64,000 bases of DNA from NCBI GenBank assembly GCA_018242605.1, contig JAFEBP010000005.1, forward strand, positions 148,861 to 212,860. Direction: 5' to 3'. The position numbers and the translations under genes are program-made. This document shows, in pieces, positions 51,836 to 61,386 of this stretch. The notes beneath the pieces are model-generated. The model was given only the letters and a program-made list of their open reading frames with translations, searched no databases and was not told the origin of the DNA. The number at the start of each line of letters is the position of its first letter. The stretch's first letter is position 1. Source of the stretch: Planctomycetota bacterium (GTDB taxonomy: Bacteria; Planctomycetota; Phycisphaerae; Phycisphaerales; UBA1924).

Positions 51836-53932
51836 ATGACCCCTATTCACCAATTCCGAACCGGTATCACTGCTCTGCTCGCCCTCGTGGGGATGGGCGC
51901 GGTGCTGGAGTTCACGACCTCGACCGCCGTGGCACAGCAGGAGGGGCGTCGCCGTCGGGGCGGCGCGGCGGAAACCGCTCCGATCGAGATGACGCCCGAC
52001 CAGATCGCACGATTGACCAAGGTGGCCAACGACCGCAAACTCAATGTCGACGATCTCCTCGCCGCCGCGAAAACCTACACCCCCAGCGGGCGGCACGACG
52101 AGTTTGTGCTGTTCTCCTCTGGCGGTCAGAGCGGCCAGGTGTTCGCGATCGGCGTTCCGAGCATGCGATTGCTGCGTTCGATCGCGGTGTTCACGCCCGA
52201 ATCATGGCAGGGATATGGCTTCTCGGGGCTCGACGATCCGGTGCAGGAGCGTCTCAAGATTAACGGCAAGAGCGTGCCGTGGGGCGACACGCACCATCCC
52301 GCGCTGTCGGAGTCCAGGGGTGAGTACGACGGGCAGTTTCTGTTCATCGGCGACAAGGCCAACGCCCGACTCGCGGTGATCGACCTGCGCGATTGGGAGA
52401 CCAAGCAGGTCGTCAAGAACCCGTTGACCGTCAGCGATCATGGCGCGGCGTTTGTCACCCCCGACACGACCTACGTCATCGAGGGCGGCCAGTACGCGAC
52501 GGTGCTCGGGTACGGCTACGCGCCGCCGGAGGAGTACAAGAAGTCCTACCGGGGTATGGTCACGATGTGGAAGTTCGACCGCGAGAACGGCCGGATTGAC
52601 ATCGACAACTCGTTCGCACTCGAACTGCCCCCTTACTGGCAGGATCTGGCCGACGCCGGCAAGTTCGCCAGCGACGGATGGTTCTTCGTCAACTCTTTCA
52701 ACGTCGAGATGGCCACGGGCGGCGTGCAGAAGGGTGACCCGCCGTTCGAAGCGGGGGCCAGCAAGCGCGACATGGATTTCCTGCACATCGTCGACTGGAA
52801 GAAGGCCGAAGCGGTCTTCAAGTCGGGCAAGGCCAAGAAGATCAACGGGTTCCCCGTGATCATGCTTGATACGAGCGTGGCCGAGGGTGTTCTCTACTTC
52901 GCCCCGGAACCCAAGAGCCCCCACGGCGTCGACGTGACCCCCAACGGCCAGTACATGGTGGTGGCCGGCAAGCTCGATCCGCACGTGACGGTCTACTCGA
53001 TCGAGAAGGTCAAGAAGGCGATCGCGGACAAGAAGTTCTCCGGCAAGGACGATTACGGCGTCCCGATCCTCGACTTTGATGCCGTCAAAGAGGCCCAGGT
53101 CGAACTCGGCCTCGGACCGTTGCACACCCAGTTCGATGACAAGGGGTACGCGTACACATCCCTGTTCCTTGATTCGGCCGTCGCCCGCTGGACACTGGGC
53201 GGCGAGTACGAGAAGATGCACGCTGAGCAGCCCTGGAAGCTCGTGACCAAGACCCCGGTGCAGTACAACATCGGCCACTTGTGCGCGGCCGAGGGCGACA
53301 CCGCCAAGCCCGCCGGCAAGTACCTGATCGCCATGAACAAGTGGTCGGTGGACCGCTTCCTGACTACGGGTCCGCTGCTCCCGCAGAACTTCCAGCTTGT
53401 GGATATCGGCGCCCCGGGCACGACGATGCCTGTTCTGTATGACATGCCCATCGGTGTCGGCGAACCGCACTATTGCCAGATGATCAACGTCGACAAGCTC
53501 AAGAGTTGGAAGGTGTATCCGGAAGTCGGCTGGAACTCTCACACCCAGAGCCTGGATCCGCGTGCGCCCAAGAAGGGTCAGGAGGGCGTTGTCCGCGAGG
53601 GCAACAAGGTCACCGTCAACATGGTCGCCATCCGGAGTCACTTCGCTCCCGAGCACGTGATGGTGAACGAGGGTGACGAGGTGGTGTGGCGGATCGTCAG
53701 CACAGAGACCACAGTCGACGCCACCCACGGGTTCTGCATCGGCGGGTACAACATCAACCTGTCGCTCGAGCCCGGTAAGTTCATCGAGGTTCGTTTCATC
53801 GCCGACAAGGCCGGTACCTACCCATACTACTGCACCGAGTTCTGCTCGGCGCTCCACCTTGAGATGATGGGGTACTTCCATGTGAAACCCAAGGCGGGTT
53901 CCGCCGCGGAAGAGAAGCCCACAAAGCAATGA
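51836..53932 (+). CDS. nosZ: Nitrous oxide reductase, clade II (Sec-type)
   Basis: 698 residues from ATG 51836 (GGAG 8 nt upstream). The signal peptide (about 1-34, ending TAVAQ) has a single Arg and no twin-arginine motif, so export is by Sec, a mark of clade II. An N-terminal seven-bladed propeller holds the tetranuclear CuZ site: DTHH (H153, H154), SDHG (H202), then SPHGVDVTP, LHTQFDDKGYAYTSLFLDS and NIGHLC. The C-terminal cupredoxin has the CuA ligands H631, C666, E668, C670, H674, M677 (YYCTEFCSALHLEM). It reduces N2O to N2 in the periplasm. All expected ligands look intact. Confidence 0.97.
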   Translation: MTPIHQFRTGITALLALVGMGAVLEFTTSTAVAQQEGRRRRGGAAETAPIEMTPDQIARLTKVANDRKLNVDDLLAAAKTYTPSGRHDEFVLFSSGGQSGQVFAIGVPSMRLLRSIAVFTPESWQGYGFSGLDDPVQERLKINGKSVPWGDTHHPALSESRGEYDGQFLFIGDKANARLAVIDLRDWETKQVVKNPLTVSDHGAAFVTPDTTYVIEGGQYATVLGYGYAPPEEYKKSYRGMVTMWKFDRENGRIDIDNSFALELPPYWQDLADAGKFASDGWFFVNSFNVEMATGGVQKGDPPFEAGASKRDMDFLHIVDWKKAEAVFKSGKAKKINGFPVIMLDTSVAEGVLYFAPEPKSPHGVDVTPNGQYMVVAGKLDPHVTVYSIEKVKKAIADKKFSGKDDYGVPILDFDAVKEAQVELGLGPLHTQFDDKGYAYTSLFLDSAVARWTLGGEYEKMHAEQPWKLVTKTPVQYNIGHLCAAEGDTAKPAGKYLIAMNKWSVDRFLTTGPLLPQNFQLVDIGAPGTTMPVLYDMPIGVGEPHYCQMINVDKLKSWKVYPEVGWNSHTQSLDPRAPKKGQEGVVREGNKVTVNMVAIRSHFAPEHVMVNEGDEVVWRIVSTETTVDATHGFCIGGYNINLSLEPGKFIEVRFIADKAGTYPYYCTEFCSALHLEMMGYFHVKPKAGSAAEEKPTKQ

Positions 53933-54003
53933 GATCCCGTCCGTGCGTCGCTAGCGCGTCGTGCGGGCATTCAGACCGGCCGAGGAGTGGGGGCACCGCA
54001 AGA

Positions 54004-54019
54004 ACCGAGAAGCCTCGGT
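54004..54019 (+). other. Small hairpin in the nosZ-nosB gap
   Basis: ACCGAG-AAGC-CTCGGT forms a perfect 6-bp stem in the 111-bp gap, without a T tract. It may stabilise or separate the nosZ message rather than terminate it. Confidence 0.3.
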
Positions 54020-54043
54020 CCTTCGCCACCGCAGGAGTGAACC

Positions 54044-54717
<674 letters not shown>

Positions 54718-54721
<4 letters not shown>

Positions 54722-56193
54722 GACGCTCCATGTGTGCCATCCTGCTGCTGGCCTGCAGTGCCGGGGGCCGCCCACAACCCGATGAGCATCCGGTTGTTTC
54801 GCCCGCTTCGGTGCATCCCCTCGGCGCGAAGGAAGCGGCGTTGCCGACGGGTGAAATCGGCCGCAGGATCGCCGCGGCCGCCGATGGCGAAGTCGTTGAG
54901 ATCGGACCGGGCGTCTACCACGAGCGGATCCAGGTCACAAGGCCGTTGACGTTGGTCGGTCGCGGACGCCCGGTGATCGATGGCGGCGGCAGCGGGGATA
55001 TCATCGAGATCACGGCTCCGGGCGTGACCATCAAGGGGTTTGCTGTCCGCAACACCGGGATCGATCTGGAGCAGGAAAACGCCGCCATCCGCGTGCTCGC
55101 GGGCAACGCGGTGATCGAAGACAATGTGCTCGAGGACGTCCTTTTCGGGATCGATCTGAGGGAATCGCCGGGGAGCGTGGTGAAGGGAAACCGCATTGGC
55201 GGCAAGCTCCTGGATATCGCAAGGCGGGGCGACGGCCTGAGGCTGTGGCGCTGCGACCACGCATTGGTGGACTCCAACATCGTGCACGACGGCCGAGATA
55301 CGTTGCTCTGGTACTCCACCGACATCACGGTCCGCGGGAACTCCGCAAGCAGGTGCCGATACGGCCTCCACCTCATGTTCAGCGACGACGTCAAGATCGA
55401 GGAAAACGTCTTGAGCGAGAACTCGGTGGGGGTCTACCTCATGTACAGCACCGGGGTTGAGCTGACCCGCAATCAACTCCTGAACAACCGCGGACCCAGT
55501 GGATATGGCATCGGCCTCAAGGAGACGGATCAGTTCTCGGCGACGGACAATCTGCTCGTCGGAAACCGGGTGGGGGTGTACATCGACGGTTCGCCGTTCA
55601 GCGACAAGAAGCCGGGAGAGTTCACGCACAACACGATCGCGCTCAACGACATCGGGTTGACGTTCTTGCCATCGGCGAGAGGAAACGAACTCACCGAGAA
55701 TAACTTCATCGACAACATCGATCAGGTTTCGGTCGCGGGCCGCGGCGATCTCAGCGGCAATCGCTTCTGGAAGGGGGATCGCGGCAACTACTGGAGCGAT
55801 TACACCGGGTACGACCAGAACGGCGACGGTGTCGGCGACTTCGTGTATGAATCCCAGACGCTGTTCGACAACCTGATGGACAAGGAGCCGAAGCTGCGAT
55901 TGTTCCTGTTCAGCCCGGCCCAACAAGCAATCGAGTTTGTCGGGCGGGCGCTGCCCGCCGTGCGACCCGAAGCAAAGTTCACCGATGAGGTGCCTTTGAT
56001 GCGTCCGGTCCCCGCCCGGTACGTCACGGCCGACAATCGCGGAGGCTCAGGGTTCCTCGCCGCAGCGGGCTGTGTGTTGACAGCGCTCGGCGGCGGCATT
56101 GTGCTCGCCGTGACCTGGCCGTCGCGTTCGCGTCGCACTGCCTCGGGCGGCGAAGTGTCTGGATTGACCCTGGTCTTCGGAGGTGTTCGATGA
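54718..56193 (+). CDS. nosD: NosD, periplasmic copper-site maturation protein
   Basis: 491 residues from ATG 54718 (AAGGAGG upstream). The N-terminus has a lipobox-like LLACSAG, so it may be lipid anchored. The body is a right-handed beta-helix of CASH type: GVTIKGFAVRNTGID, VIEDNVLEDVLFGIDLRESP, RCRYGLHLMFSDDVKIEENV, SVGVYLMYSTGVELTRNQL and GNRFWKGDRGNYWSDY. A further hydrophobic helix (about 445-467) precedes a basic C-terminus. NosD works with NosF and NosY in assembling the CuZ site of NosZ. Overlaps nosF by 4 bp. Confidence 0.93.
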
Positions 56194-57101
56194 TCCGCGT
56201 TGAGTCTGTTGCCAAGAGATTCGGTCGACTCGTTGCGGTCGACAACGTGTCCGTGAATATTCCCGCTGGCGATAGCGTGGCGCTGTGGGGAGGCAATGGT
56301 GCCGGAAAGACCACGCTCATCCGTTGCGTGCTGGGGCTCCTGAACTTCGAAGGGAGAATCCAGGTGGGCGGTCACGACGTGCGACGGCAAGGCAAGTTGG
56401 CGAGGATGCAGATAGGCTATGTGCCGCAGGAGCTGGGGTTTTACGATGACCTGGGTGTTTCCGAAGCGGTTGTTTTTTTCGCGCGTCTCAAGGGCCTGAC
56501 GCTGCGAACCACCGACGGGGTGTTAGCGAGCGTGGGGCTTGAAGGTCACGGCCGCAAGCGGATCCGTGAGCTGTCCGGTGGCATGAAGCAGCGGCTAGCG
56601 CTCGCGATCGCACGGCTGGGCGATCCACCAGTGCTCGTTCTGGACGAGGTGACGGCGAGCCTCGATGCGTGCGGACGGCGGGATTTCGTCTCCATGCTGA
56701 CGCGTCTGTCGGGCGCCGGTCGCACGATGCTCTTCGCTTCACACCGGATAGAGGAGGTCGCGTCGCTGGCGAAACGGGTGGTTATGCTCGAGAACGGAAA
56801 GGTCTCGGCCGTGCTCGACACGGCCGAGTTCGTGAGTCGTTCGTGCCCGGGAAGCGTTCTGCACATGACCCTGCGGCCCGTGGTCCGGAATCAGGCGGTC
56901 ACTTTGCTTCGGGAGAGCGGCTTCACGGCCACACTCAACGGCGTGGGAATTCTGGTGCCTGTCGAGAATGAACAGAAAGCAGTGCCTTTCCGCCTTCTTG
57001 CCGACGCTCGCATCACCGTTGATGATTTTGAGCTGATACCGGCCGCCCAGCTCGGGACGGGCGGTACAACCGGGCACGCCGAGTCGGAGATACACCCGTG
57101 A
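56190..57101 (+). CDS. nosF: NosF, ABC transporter ATP-binding protein
   Basis: 303 residues. Walker A GGNGAGKTT (34-42), Q-loop YVPQELGFYDDLG near 77-89, signature LSGGMKQ (128-134), Walker B VLVLDEVTASLD (148-159, with Val in place of the usual Pro), H-loop ASHRIEEV near 187-194. NosF and NosY form the ABC transporter that, with NosD, supplies sulfur or copper for the CuZ cluster. It overlaps nosD and nosY by 4 bp on each side. Confidence 0.94.
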   Translation: MIRVESVAKRFGRLVAVDNVSVNIPAGDSVALWGGNGAGKTTLIRCVLGLLNFEGRIQVGGHDVRRQGKLARMQIGYVPQELGFYDDLGVSEAVVFFARLKGLTLRTTDGVLASVGLEGHGRKRIRELSGGMKQRLALAIARLGDPPVLVLDEVTASLDACGRRDFVSMLTRLSGAGRTMLFASHRIEEVASLAKRVVMLENGKVSAVLDTAEFVSRSCPGSVLHMTLRPVVRNQAVTLLRESGFTATLNGVGILVPVENEQKAVPFRLLADARITVDDFELIPAAQLGTGGTTGHAESEIHP

Positions 57102-57988
57102 ACACGATCAGCGTCGCGGATGAACTGGTGGTGGCGGGCCGGCGGACAGTTCCGCCCTCGCACGCCCGCAATGTGCTGACGGTGGCACATCGAGAGTTGC
57201 GTGAGGCGGTTCGAAGCCGATGGTTCATCCTGTATACGGTCGCGTTCGCGGTGCTGGGATTGGGAGTCTCGTTCGTGTCCACCGCGGTGGCGGGTGGCAC
57301 CGGCCTCTCAGGGTTCGGCAGAACGACAGCCGGCCTGATCAACATGGTGCTGCTGGTTGTGCCCCTCATGGGGTTGACCGCCGGCGCCGGTTCGGTTGCG
57401 TCGGATCGTGAACGCGGCATGCTGCAGTACCTTCTGGCCCAGCCCGTTACTCCCGGCGAAGTGCTGTTCGGCAAGTTCCTCGGGCTAGCGGTGTCGCTGC
57501 TTGCGTGCCTGTGCTTGGGACTGGGAACGTGCGCACTGGTCCTGTCGTGGCAGGGACAGCCGACCAGACCCGGGAGCATCCTCTGGCTGGCCGGCCTGTC
57601 CTTCGGACTGGCCATGGCGATGCTCAGCGTGGGGATGCTGATCTCGGTGCTCGCTCGCAAGGCCTCCGTGGCGGTCGGTACCGCCGTGTTTGTGTGGCTG
57701 GTGCTGGTATTCGTGACCGACCTTGGTCTGATGGCCGGCGTGGTATCACTACGGATGCGGATCGAGGACCTGTTCTTGCTCAGTCTGGCCAACCCTGTGC
57801 AAGTGTTCAAAATGTGGTCGCTGCACGCGGCCGGTACCACGCTGGATGTTCTTGGTCCGGCCGGGTTGTACGCGATGGACCAGTACGGCCCTCGTCTGCA
57901 CGCGATCTTCGCGGCTTGCATGGCCGGGTGGGTCGCGGTCCCGATGGTGATTGCTTCGGTGACGTTCTCCAGGAGGCCGCTCATATGA
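57098..57988 (+). CDS. nosY: NosY, ABC transporter permease
   Basis: 296 residues with six predicted membrane helices (first near 50-68, VLGLGVSFVSTAVAGGTG region; others near 84-100, 125-150, 160-180, 190-215 and 270-290). An N-terminal cytoplasmic stretch contains TVAHRELREAVRSRWFILYT, typical of NosY/ABC-2 permeases, followed by SDRERGMLQYLLAQPVTPGEVLFGKFLGL. It pairs with NosF. It overlaps nosF and nosL by 4 bp. Confidence 0.93.
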   Translation: MNTISVADELVVAGRRTVPPSHARNVLTVAHRELREAVRSRWFILYTVAFAVLGLGVSFVSTAVAGGTGLSGFGRTTAGLINMVLLVVPLMGLTAGAGSVASDRERGMLQYLLAQPVTPGEVLFGKFLGLAVSLLACLCLGLGTCALVLSWQGQPTRPGSILWLAGLSFGLAMAMLSVGMLISVLARKASVAVGTAVFVWLVLVFVTDLGLMAGVVSLRMRIEDLFLLSLANPVQVFKMWSLHAAGTTLDVLGPAGLYAMDQYGPRLHAIFAACMAGWVAVPMVIASVTFSRRPLI

Positions 57989-58497
57989 TCATCCGCATTC
58001 TTGCCTTGAGCGTGTTGACCGCATGCTTGTCGAGCATTGTGCCCGGGTGCGCCGGTGATGACCTATCGGGTCCTCCGCGGCTGCGGTTGGGCCACGACCT
58101 GTGCGCTCACTGCGGAATGATCGTCAATGAAGATCAGTGTTCATGCGCCATATTGGTGGAGGCGCAGGGCCGACGCCAGCACCTGATCTTTGACGATATC
58201 GGCTGCATGTTCGACTATCAACGCGAGCACGTGCATGAATCAACGCTCCTCGACGAGTTTTTACACGATCACTCCGCACGCACTTGGGTGAACGCACGAT
58301 TCGCAGTCTTCCTCGTCGGCGTCCATGTGCGCCCAGAGACCCCGATGGGGTCCGCGATCATCGCGTTCGCGGACAAAGGCGCGGCGGAGAAGACGCGTGC
58401 ACGGTGCGGTGGTGAGGTAATGGACGCGGCGGGCGCGGCCTTGGCGCGTCGAGCGTGGCTGAACGCCAAGCACGGAAATACAAAGGAGCAACGATGA
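57985..58497 (+). CDS. nosL: NosL, copper chaperone lipoprotein
   Basis: 170 residues from ATG 57985. A signal with lipobox (VPGC, C22) and the NosL copper-binding motif CAHCGM (C40, C43, M45) followed by DEDQCSCAILVEAQGRRQHLIFDDIGCMFDY-like conserved segment. NosL is the outer-membrane or periplasmic copper chaperone that delivers Cu(I) to NosZ. Start overlaps the nosY stop (ATGA) and its own stop overlaps the ric start. Confidence 0.94.
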   Translation: MIIRILALSVLTACLSSIVPGCAGDDLSGPPRLRLGHDLCAHCGMIVNEDQCSCAILVEAQGRRQHLIFDDIGCMFDYQREHVHESTLLDEFLHDHSARTWVNARFAVFLVGVHVRPETPMGSAIIAFADKGAAEKTRARCGGEVMDAAGAALARRAWLNAKHGNTKEQR

Positions 58498-59324
58498 CGC
58501 AGTCGCTTCATGCAGGTTGCCAGTGCGTGGGAGAGTCTGGGCATCAAGGTCTGTGTCAACGGACCGCACCGGTGATGGACAAGATCAGGGATTCAGATCT
58601 GATCGGGTCGATCGCCGCGGAGCGCCCCGAGCTCATTTGCGTGTTCGAGCGATTCGGACTGGACTACTGCTGTCACGGAGACCGAACGCTTGCCGGTGCG
58701 TGCGAGTACCGTGGCGTGAGCACGGGCGAGGTGCTCGAGGCGATTCGGAACTTCGGGGCTAGCGCCGTTGATGCGCCGAGCCGAGTCTGGGCAGATGCGA
58801 CGATGACCGAACTGGCGGACCACATCGAACAGACGCACCATGCGTACGCGAAAGAGGCGTTCGTGCGTCTTGAGGACCTCAGCCGTGAAGTCGTGGCGGC
58901 GCACGCCGTTCATCACCCCGAGTTGCTCCTCCTGGCAGAGCGCCTAGCCGCCCTCGCCGATGACATGCGCGACCACATGGTGCGGGAAGAGCGAGTGCTC
59001 TTCCCTTGGCTCCGTCGGCTTGAACGTCGCAGCGAGATTACCAGCAGTCCGCCCTGGAGCGTGCGGCGACCGATCGAGTGCATGGAGCACGATCACGACG
59101 GTGTCGCCAAGTCGTTCGCACGCATTTCCGAGAGTTGCGGCGGCTACTCGGCCCCCTCGGACGCGTGCGGAAAGTACCGGTTCATGCTCAAACTGCTCCG
59201 GGACCTGGAGCAGGACACGCATATCCATATCCACAAAGAGAATAACATACTGTTCCCGGCGGGCGTGCGGGCGGAAGCGGTCAAAGCCGCGCGTACGTTC
59301 GCTGACGGCGGCCACGATCACTAG
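58494..59324 (+). CDS. ric: Ric/ScdA/YtfE family di-iron protein (iron-sulfur cluster repair)
   Basis: 276 residues from ATG 58494 (AAAGGAG upstream). An N-terminal ScdA_N domain carries ERPELICVFERFGLDYCCHG (C59-C60-H61), followed by a hemerythrin-like domain with metal histidines: HIEQTHHAYAKEAF, AVHHPEL, DHMVREERVLFPWL, CMEHDHDGV and HIHIHKENNILFP. These proteins repair Fe-S clusters damaged by nitric oxide. An extra cysteine cluster at the N-terminus (C9, C11, C21) is not usual. It is embedded in the nos operon by an ATGA overlap with nosL. Cytoplasmic. Confidence 0.9.
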   Translation: MTQSLHAGCQCVGESGHQGLCQRTAPVMDKIRDSDLIGSIAAERPELICVFERFGLDYCCHGDRTLAGACEYRGVSTGEVLEAIRNFGASAVDAPSRVWADATMTELADHIEQTHHAYAKEAFVRLEDLSREVVAAHAVHHPELLLLAERLAALADDMRDHMVREERVLFPWLRRLERRSEITSSPPWSVRRPIECMEHDHDGVAKSFARISESCGGYSAPSDACGKYRFMLKLLRDLEQDTHIHIHKENNILFPAGVRAEAVKAARTFADGGHDH

Positions 59325-59356
59325 CATCAGACAATCGGAGACTCGCGACGACGACC

Positions 59357-59803
59357 ATGCTATTCCCCATTCTAATTATCGCTCACCTGTTGGGTGCATC
59401 AGTTTGGGTTGGGGGGCACGTGGTTTTGCTGGCCACGGTGCTGCCCCTGGCGCTACGTGAGAACAGCGCCGCACGTGTCATCGACTTCGAGGAGGGATAC
59501 GACAGGCTGGGGCTTGCCGCCCTGGCAATTCAGGTGATCACAGGGCTGTGGCTGGCCAAACTGACAATCGGCGATTGGCGTCCGTCGTTGGGACCTCCGC
59601 CCACCGCGGTCTACCTCGTTGGCGTAAAGCTCGTGTTACTGACCACTATCGTCGTGCTCGCCGGACGGGCGTATCATCGAGTTCTGCCGCGAATTGCGGA
59701 GCAGGGCCTAAAGCCCTTCGCCGTCCACGCGTGGGTCGTATCTGTGCTATCGGGGTTGATGCTGGTGGTTGGCGGATTAATTCGGGTGGGTTGGTCGGTC
59801 TAG
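59357..59803 (+). CDS. CopD-like four-helix membrane protein
   Basis: 148 residues with four membrane helices. Starts LFPILIIAHLLGASVWVGGHVVLLATVLPLA; HLLGASVWVGGH recalls the conserved His pattern of CopD/DUF2269-type copper or haem membrane proteins, followed by helices near 53-70, 90-105 and 125-145. Its place between the ric gene and the Rrf2 regulator suggests copper uptake or redox function in support of NosZ. This is context inference; the ligand is not proven. Confidence 0.65.
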   Translation: MLFPILIIAHLLGASVWVGGHVVLLATVLPLALRENSAARVIDFEEGYDRLGLAALAIQVITGLWLAKLTIGDWRPSLGPPPTAVYLVGVKLVLLTTIVVLAGRAYHRVLPRIAEQGLKPFAVHAWVVSVLSGLMLVVGGLIRVGWSV

Positions 59804-59842
59804 CGAATGGAATTGGGCGATCAACGCCGTTCGGAGCGAACT

Positions 59843-60298
59843 ATGTTGTCACAGACCGTTGAGTATGCCTTCCGTGCCACGATGTTCCTGGCGAGCCTGG
59901 AACCGGGCACGGCCGTCAACAGCGAGACGATCGCGGCACGTACGAAAGTGCCGCACGGCTACCTTTCCAAGGTCTTGCGGGATCTCGTCGTCGCCGAACT
60001 TGTGTGGTCGTTGCGTGGGCCCAACGGCGGCTTTGCGCTCGCCCGACCGCCCGAGCAGGTTTCCATGCTTGACGTGGTCAACGCCGTCGATCCGATCCGC
60101 CGTATCGAGAAATGTCCGTTGGGCAACCCCGCACACCTCAAGTTGTGCCCGCTGCATCAGCGGATCGACGGCGCGCTGGCGTTGATCGAGACTCAGTTCC
60201 GGGAGACGTCCCTGGCCGAGATCGTGTCGTGGGGCCGCAAATCGACCGACCGCTGCAAGGTGCTGGTGGCCGCGACGGTCAAAGGCAAGTCGAAGTAG
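59843..60298 (+). CDS. Rrf2 family transcriptional regulator
   Basis: 151 residues from ATG 59843 (GGAG 6 nt upstream). Winged-helix start MLSQTVEYAFRATMFLA, recognition helix GYLSKVLRDLVVAEL and wing RGPNGGFALARP are Rrf2. The Fe-S region has C91 and C102, the positions of two of the three NsrR cysteines (C91, C96, C102), but position 96 is Pro; a third Cys is at 138. It is probably the local regulator of the nos operon and may sense NO or redox state. Last gene of the plus-strand cluster. Confidence 0.88.
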   Translation: MLSQTVEYAFRATMFLASLEPGTAVNSETIAARTKVPHGYLSKVLRDLVVAELVWSLRGPNGGFALARPPEQVSMLDVVNAVDPIRRIEKCPLGNPAHLKLCPLHQRIDGALALIETQFRETSLAEIVSWGRKSTDRCKVLVAATVKGKSK

Positions 60299-60401
60299 TC
60301 TGGGGTTTACGATTGGCAACGCCGTTGGTCCTGCCACGGTGGATTTGGGAATACCGAGCGGTTGCGAGTGGATTTTCCAATGGCGTGAATGCTGGCGTTG
60401 C

Positions 60402-61139
60402 CTAGTCGTCGTCGTCCCGATCGCGGTGATCCGATGTACCGGATTCACCGCGCTCATTACCGGCCTCGCCCAGTTGCAGATGGGTACCAAGAACTGGCAA
60501 CCTGGTGTTCCGGACTACGGGGTCGTAGTTTCGTAGCAGACCGATTCCCCAGGCGCCGACGAGAGCGAGAGAAACCAGCGCCGTGAATGGTCGAGCGGAA
60601 CGGATGCCGAAGGCGTCCTCGGCGAGTTTCTTTCCGTGGATCATCCCGGCGGTCAGGTTCTCGCGGTACCGCAGCGTGTGGAGGGCAACCCCCAGAACAT
60701 GGATGACCGCGACCACCACGATCAAATACGCCAGTACTTCGTGAACCTCTTTAGCGATTTCGTTTCCGCCTCCAAGCATGATCCCGGTTATCGCCAGACC
60801 GGACAGGATCGCGATCATCGCGAAGATGGCGTAAGAGGAGGCGGGGTTATGACCGATGTGTCTCTTGCCGCCACCGGTAATGGTCGTTCGGAAATACTCG
60901 ACCACCGCCGCCGGCCCGAACATGAACGAGCCGAATCGAGCGTAGCGGGTCCCGATGAGGCCCCAGATCAGGCGCAGGGCCACGATCAGTGTCAGCACGA
61001 GCCCGATCATGGAGTGGTATGGGAAGAGCGGGCTATGTTCACCAAGGAGCAGCGAGATTCCCGCGGCTGCGATCAGCCCCCCGGCAAGCAGCCAGTGAAA
61101 CAGGCGGACGGGCAAGTCCCAGACAAGTACGTGGCTCAT
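60402..61139 (-). CDS. Cytochrome b561-like membrane protein
   Basis: 245 residues from ATG 61139 (GGAGG 7 nt upstream). Haem-b ligand histidines occur in WDLPVRLFHWLLAGGL, FPYHSMIGLVLTLIVALRLIWG, and HEVLAYLIVVVAVIHVLGVALHTL, the pattern of the Ni-hydrogenase-type cytochrome b561 family. About 4-5 membrane helices. It may link the quinone pool to periplasmic c-type cytochromes such as the di-heme cytochrome of the nos operon. It ends 104 bp after the Rrf2 gene, converging on it, and follows copA on the same strand. Confidence 0.87.
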   Translation of the reverse strand: MSHVLVWDLPVRLFHWLLAGGLIAAAGISLLLGEHSPLFPYHSMIGLVLTLIVALRLIWGLIGTRYARFGSFMFGPAAVVEYFRTTITGGGKRHIGHNPASSYAIFAMIAILSGLAITGIMLGGGNEIAKEVHEVLAYLIVVVAVIHVLGVALHTLRYRENLTAGMIHGKKLAEDAFGIRSARPFTALVSLALVGAWGIGLLRNYDPVVRNTRLPVLGTHLQLGEAGNERGESGTSDHRDRDDDD

Positions 61140-61386
61140 GTGCGCCTCCGCGCTGCCCGCATCAGAATGCGGGGGTTGAAATGATCGGGAACCTCGTGGA
61201 TGGTACCTTTGATTGGGAGCGCTCGTTCGCGATTTTCTCGAATTCACCGCCTTCTCGAGCACAATCGTCGAAATGAGACCGGTTCTCAGGGACCTGATGC
61301 GCGAGCTCAGCAACCCTTCGAAATCTGTCGGCGAGTTTACCAGTGAGCTTCTGCACGCACACCTCGAGTTCGCCAAACGACCCTCG
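61140..61386. other. 247-bp gap between copA and the b561 gene
   Basis: It contains the hairpin CCCGCAT-CAGA-ATGCGGG (61156-61173) 17 nt before the b561 start, with the ribosome site after it. It could affect b561 translation. No gene seen. Confidence 0.35.

Noticed and set aside
52202..53929. 575-residue minus-strand open frame antisense to nosZ
   Set aside because: GC-rich third positions keep the antisense frame open; nosZ has all metal ligands and a ribosome site.
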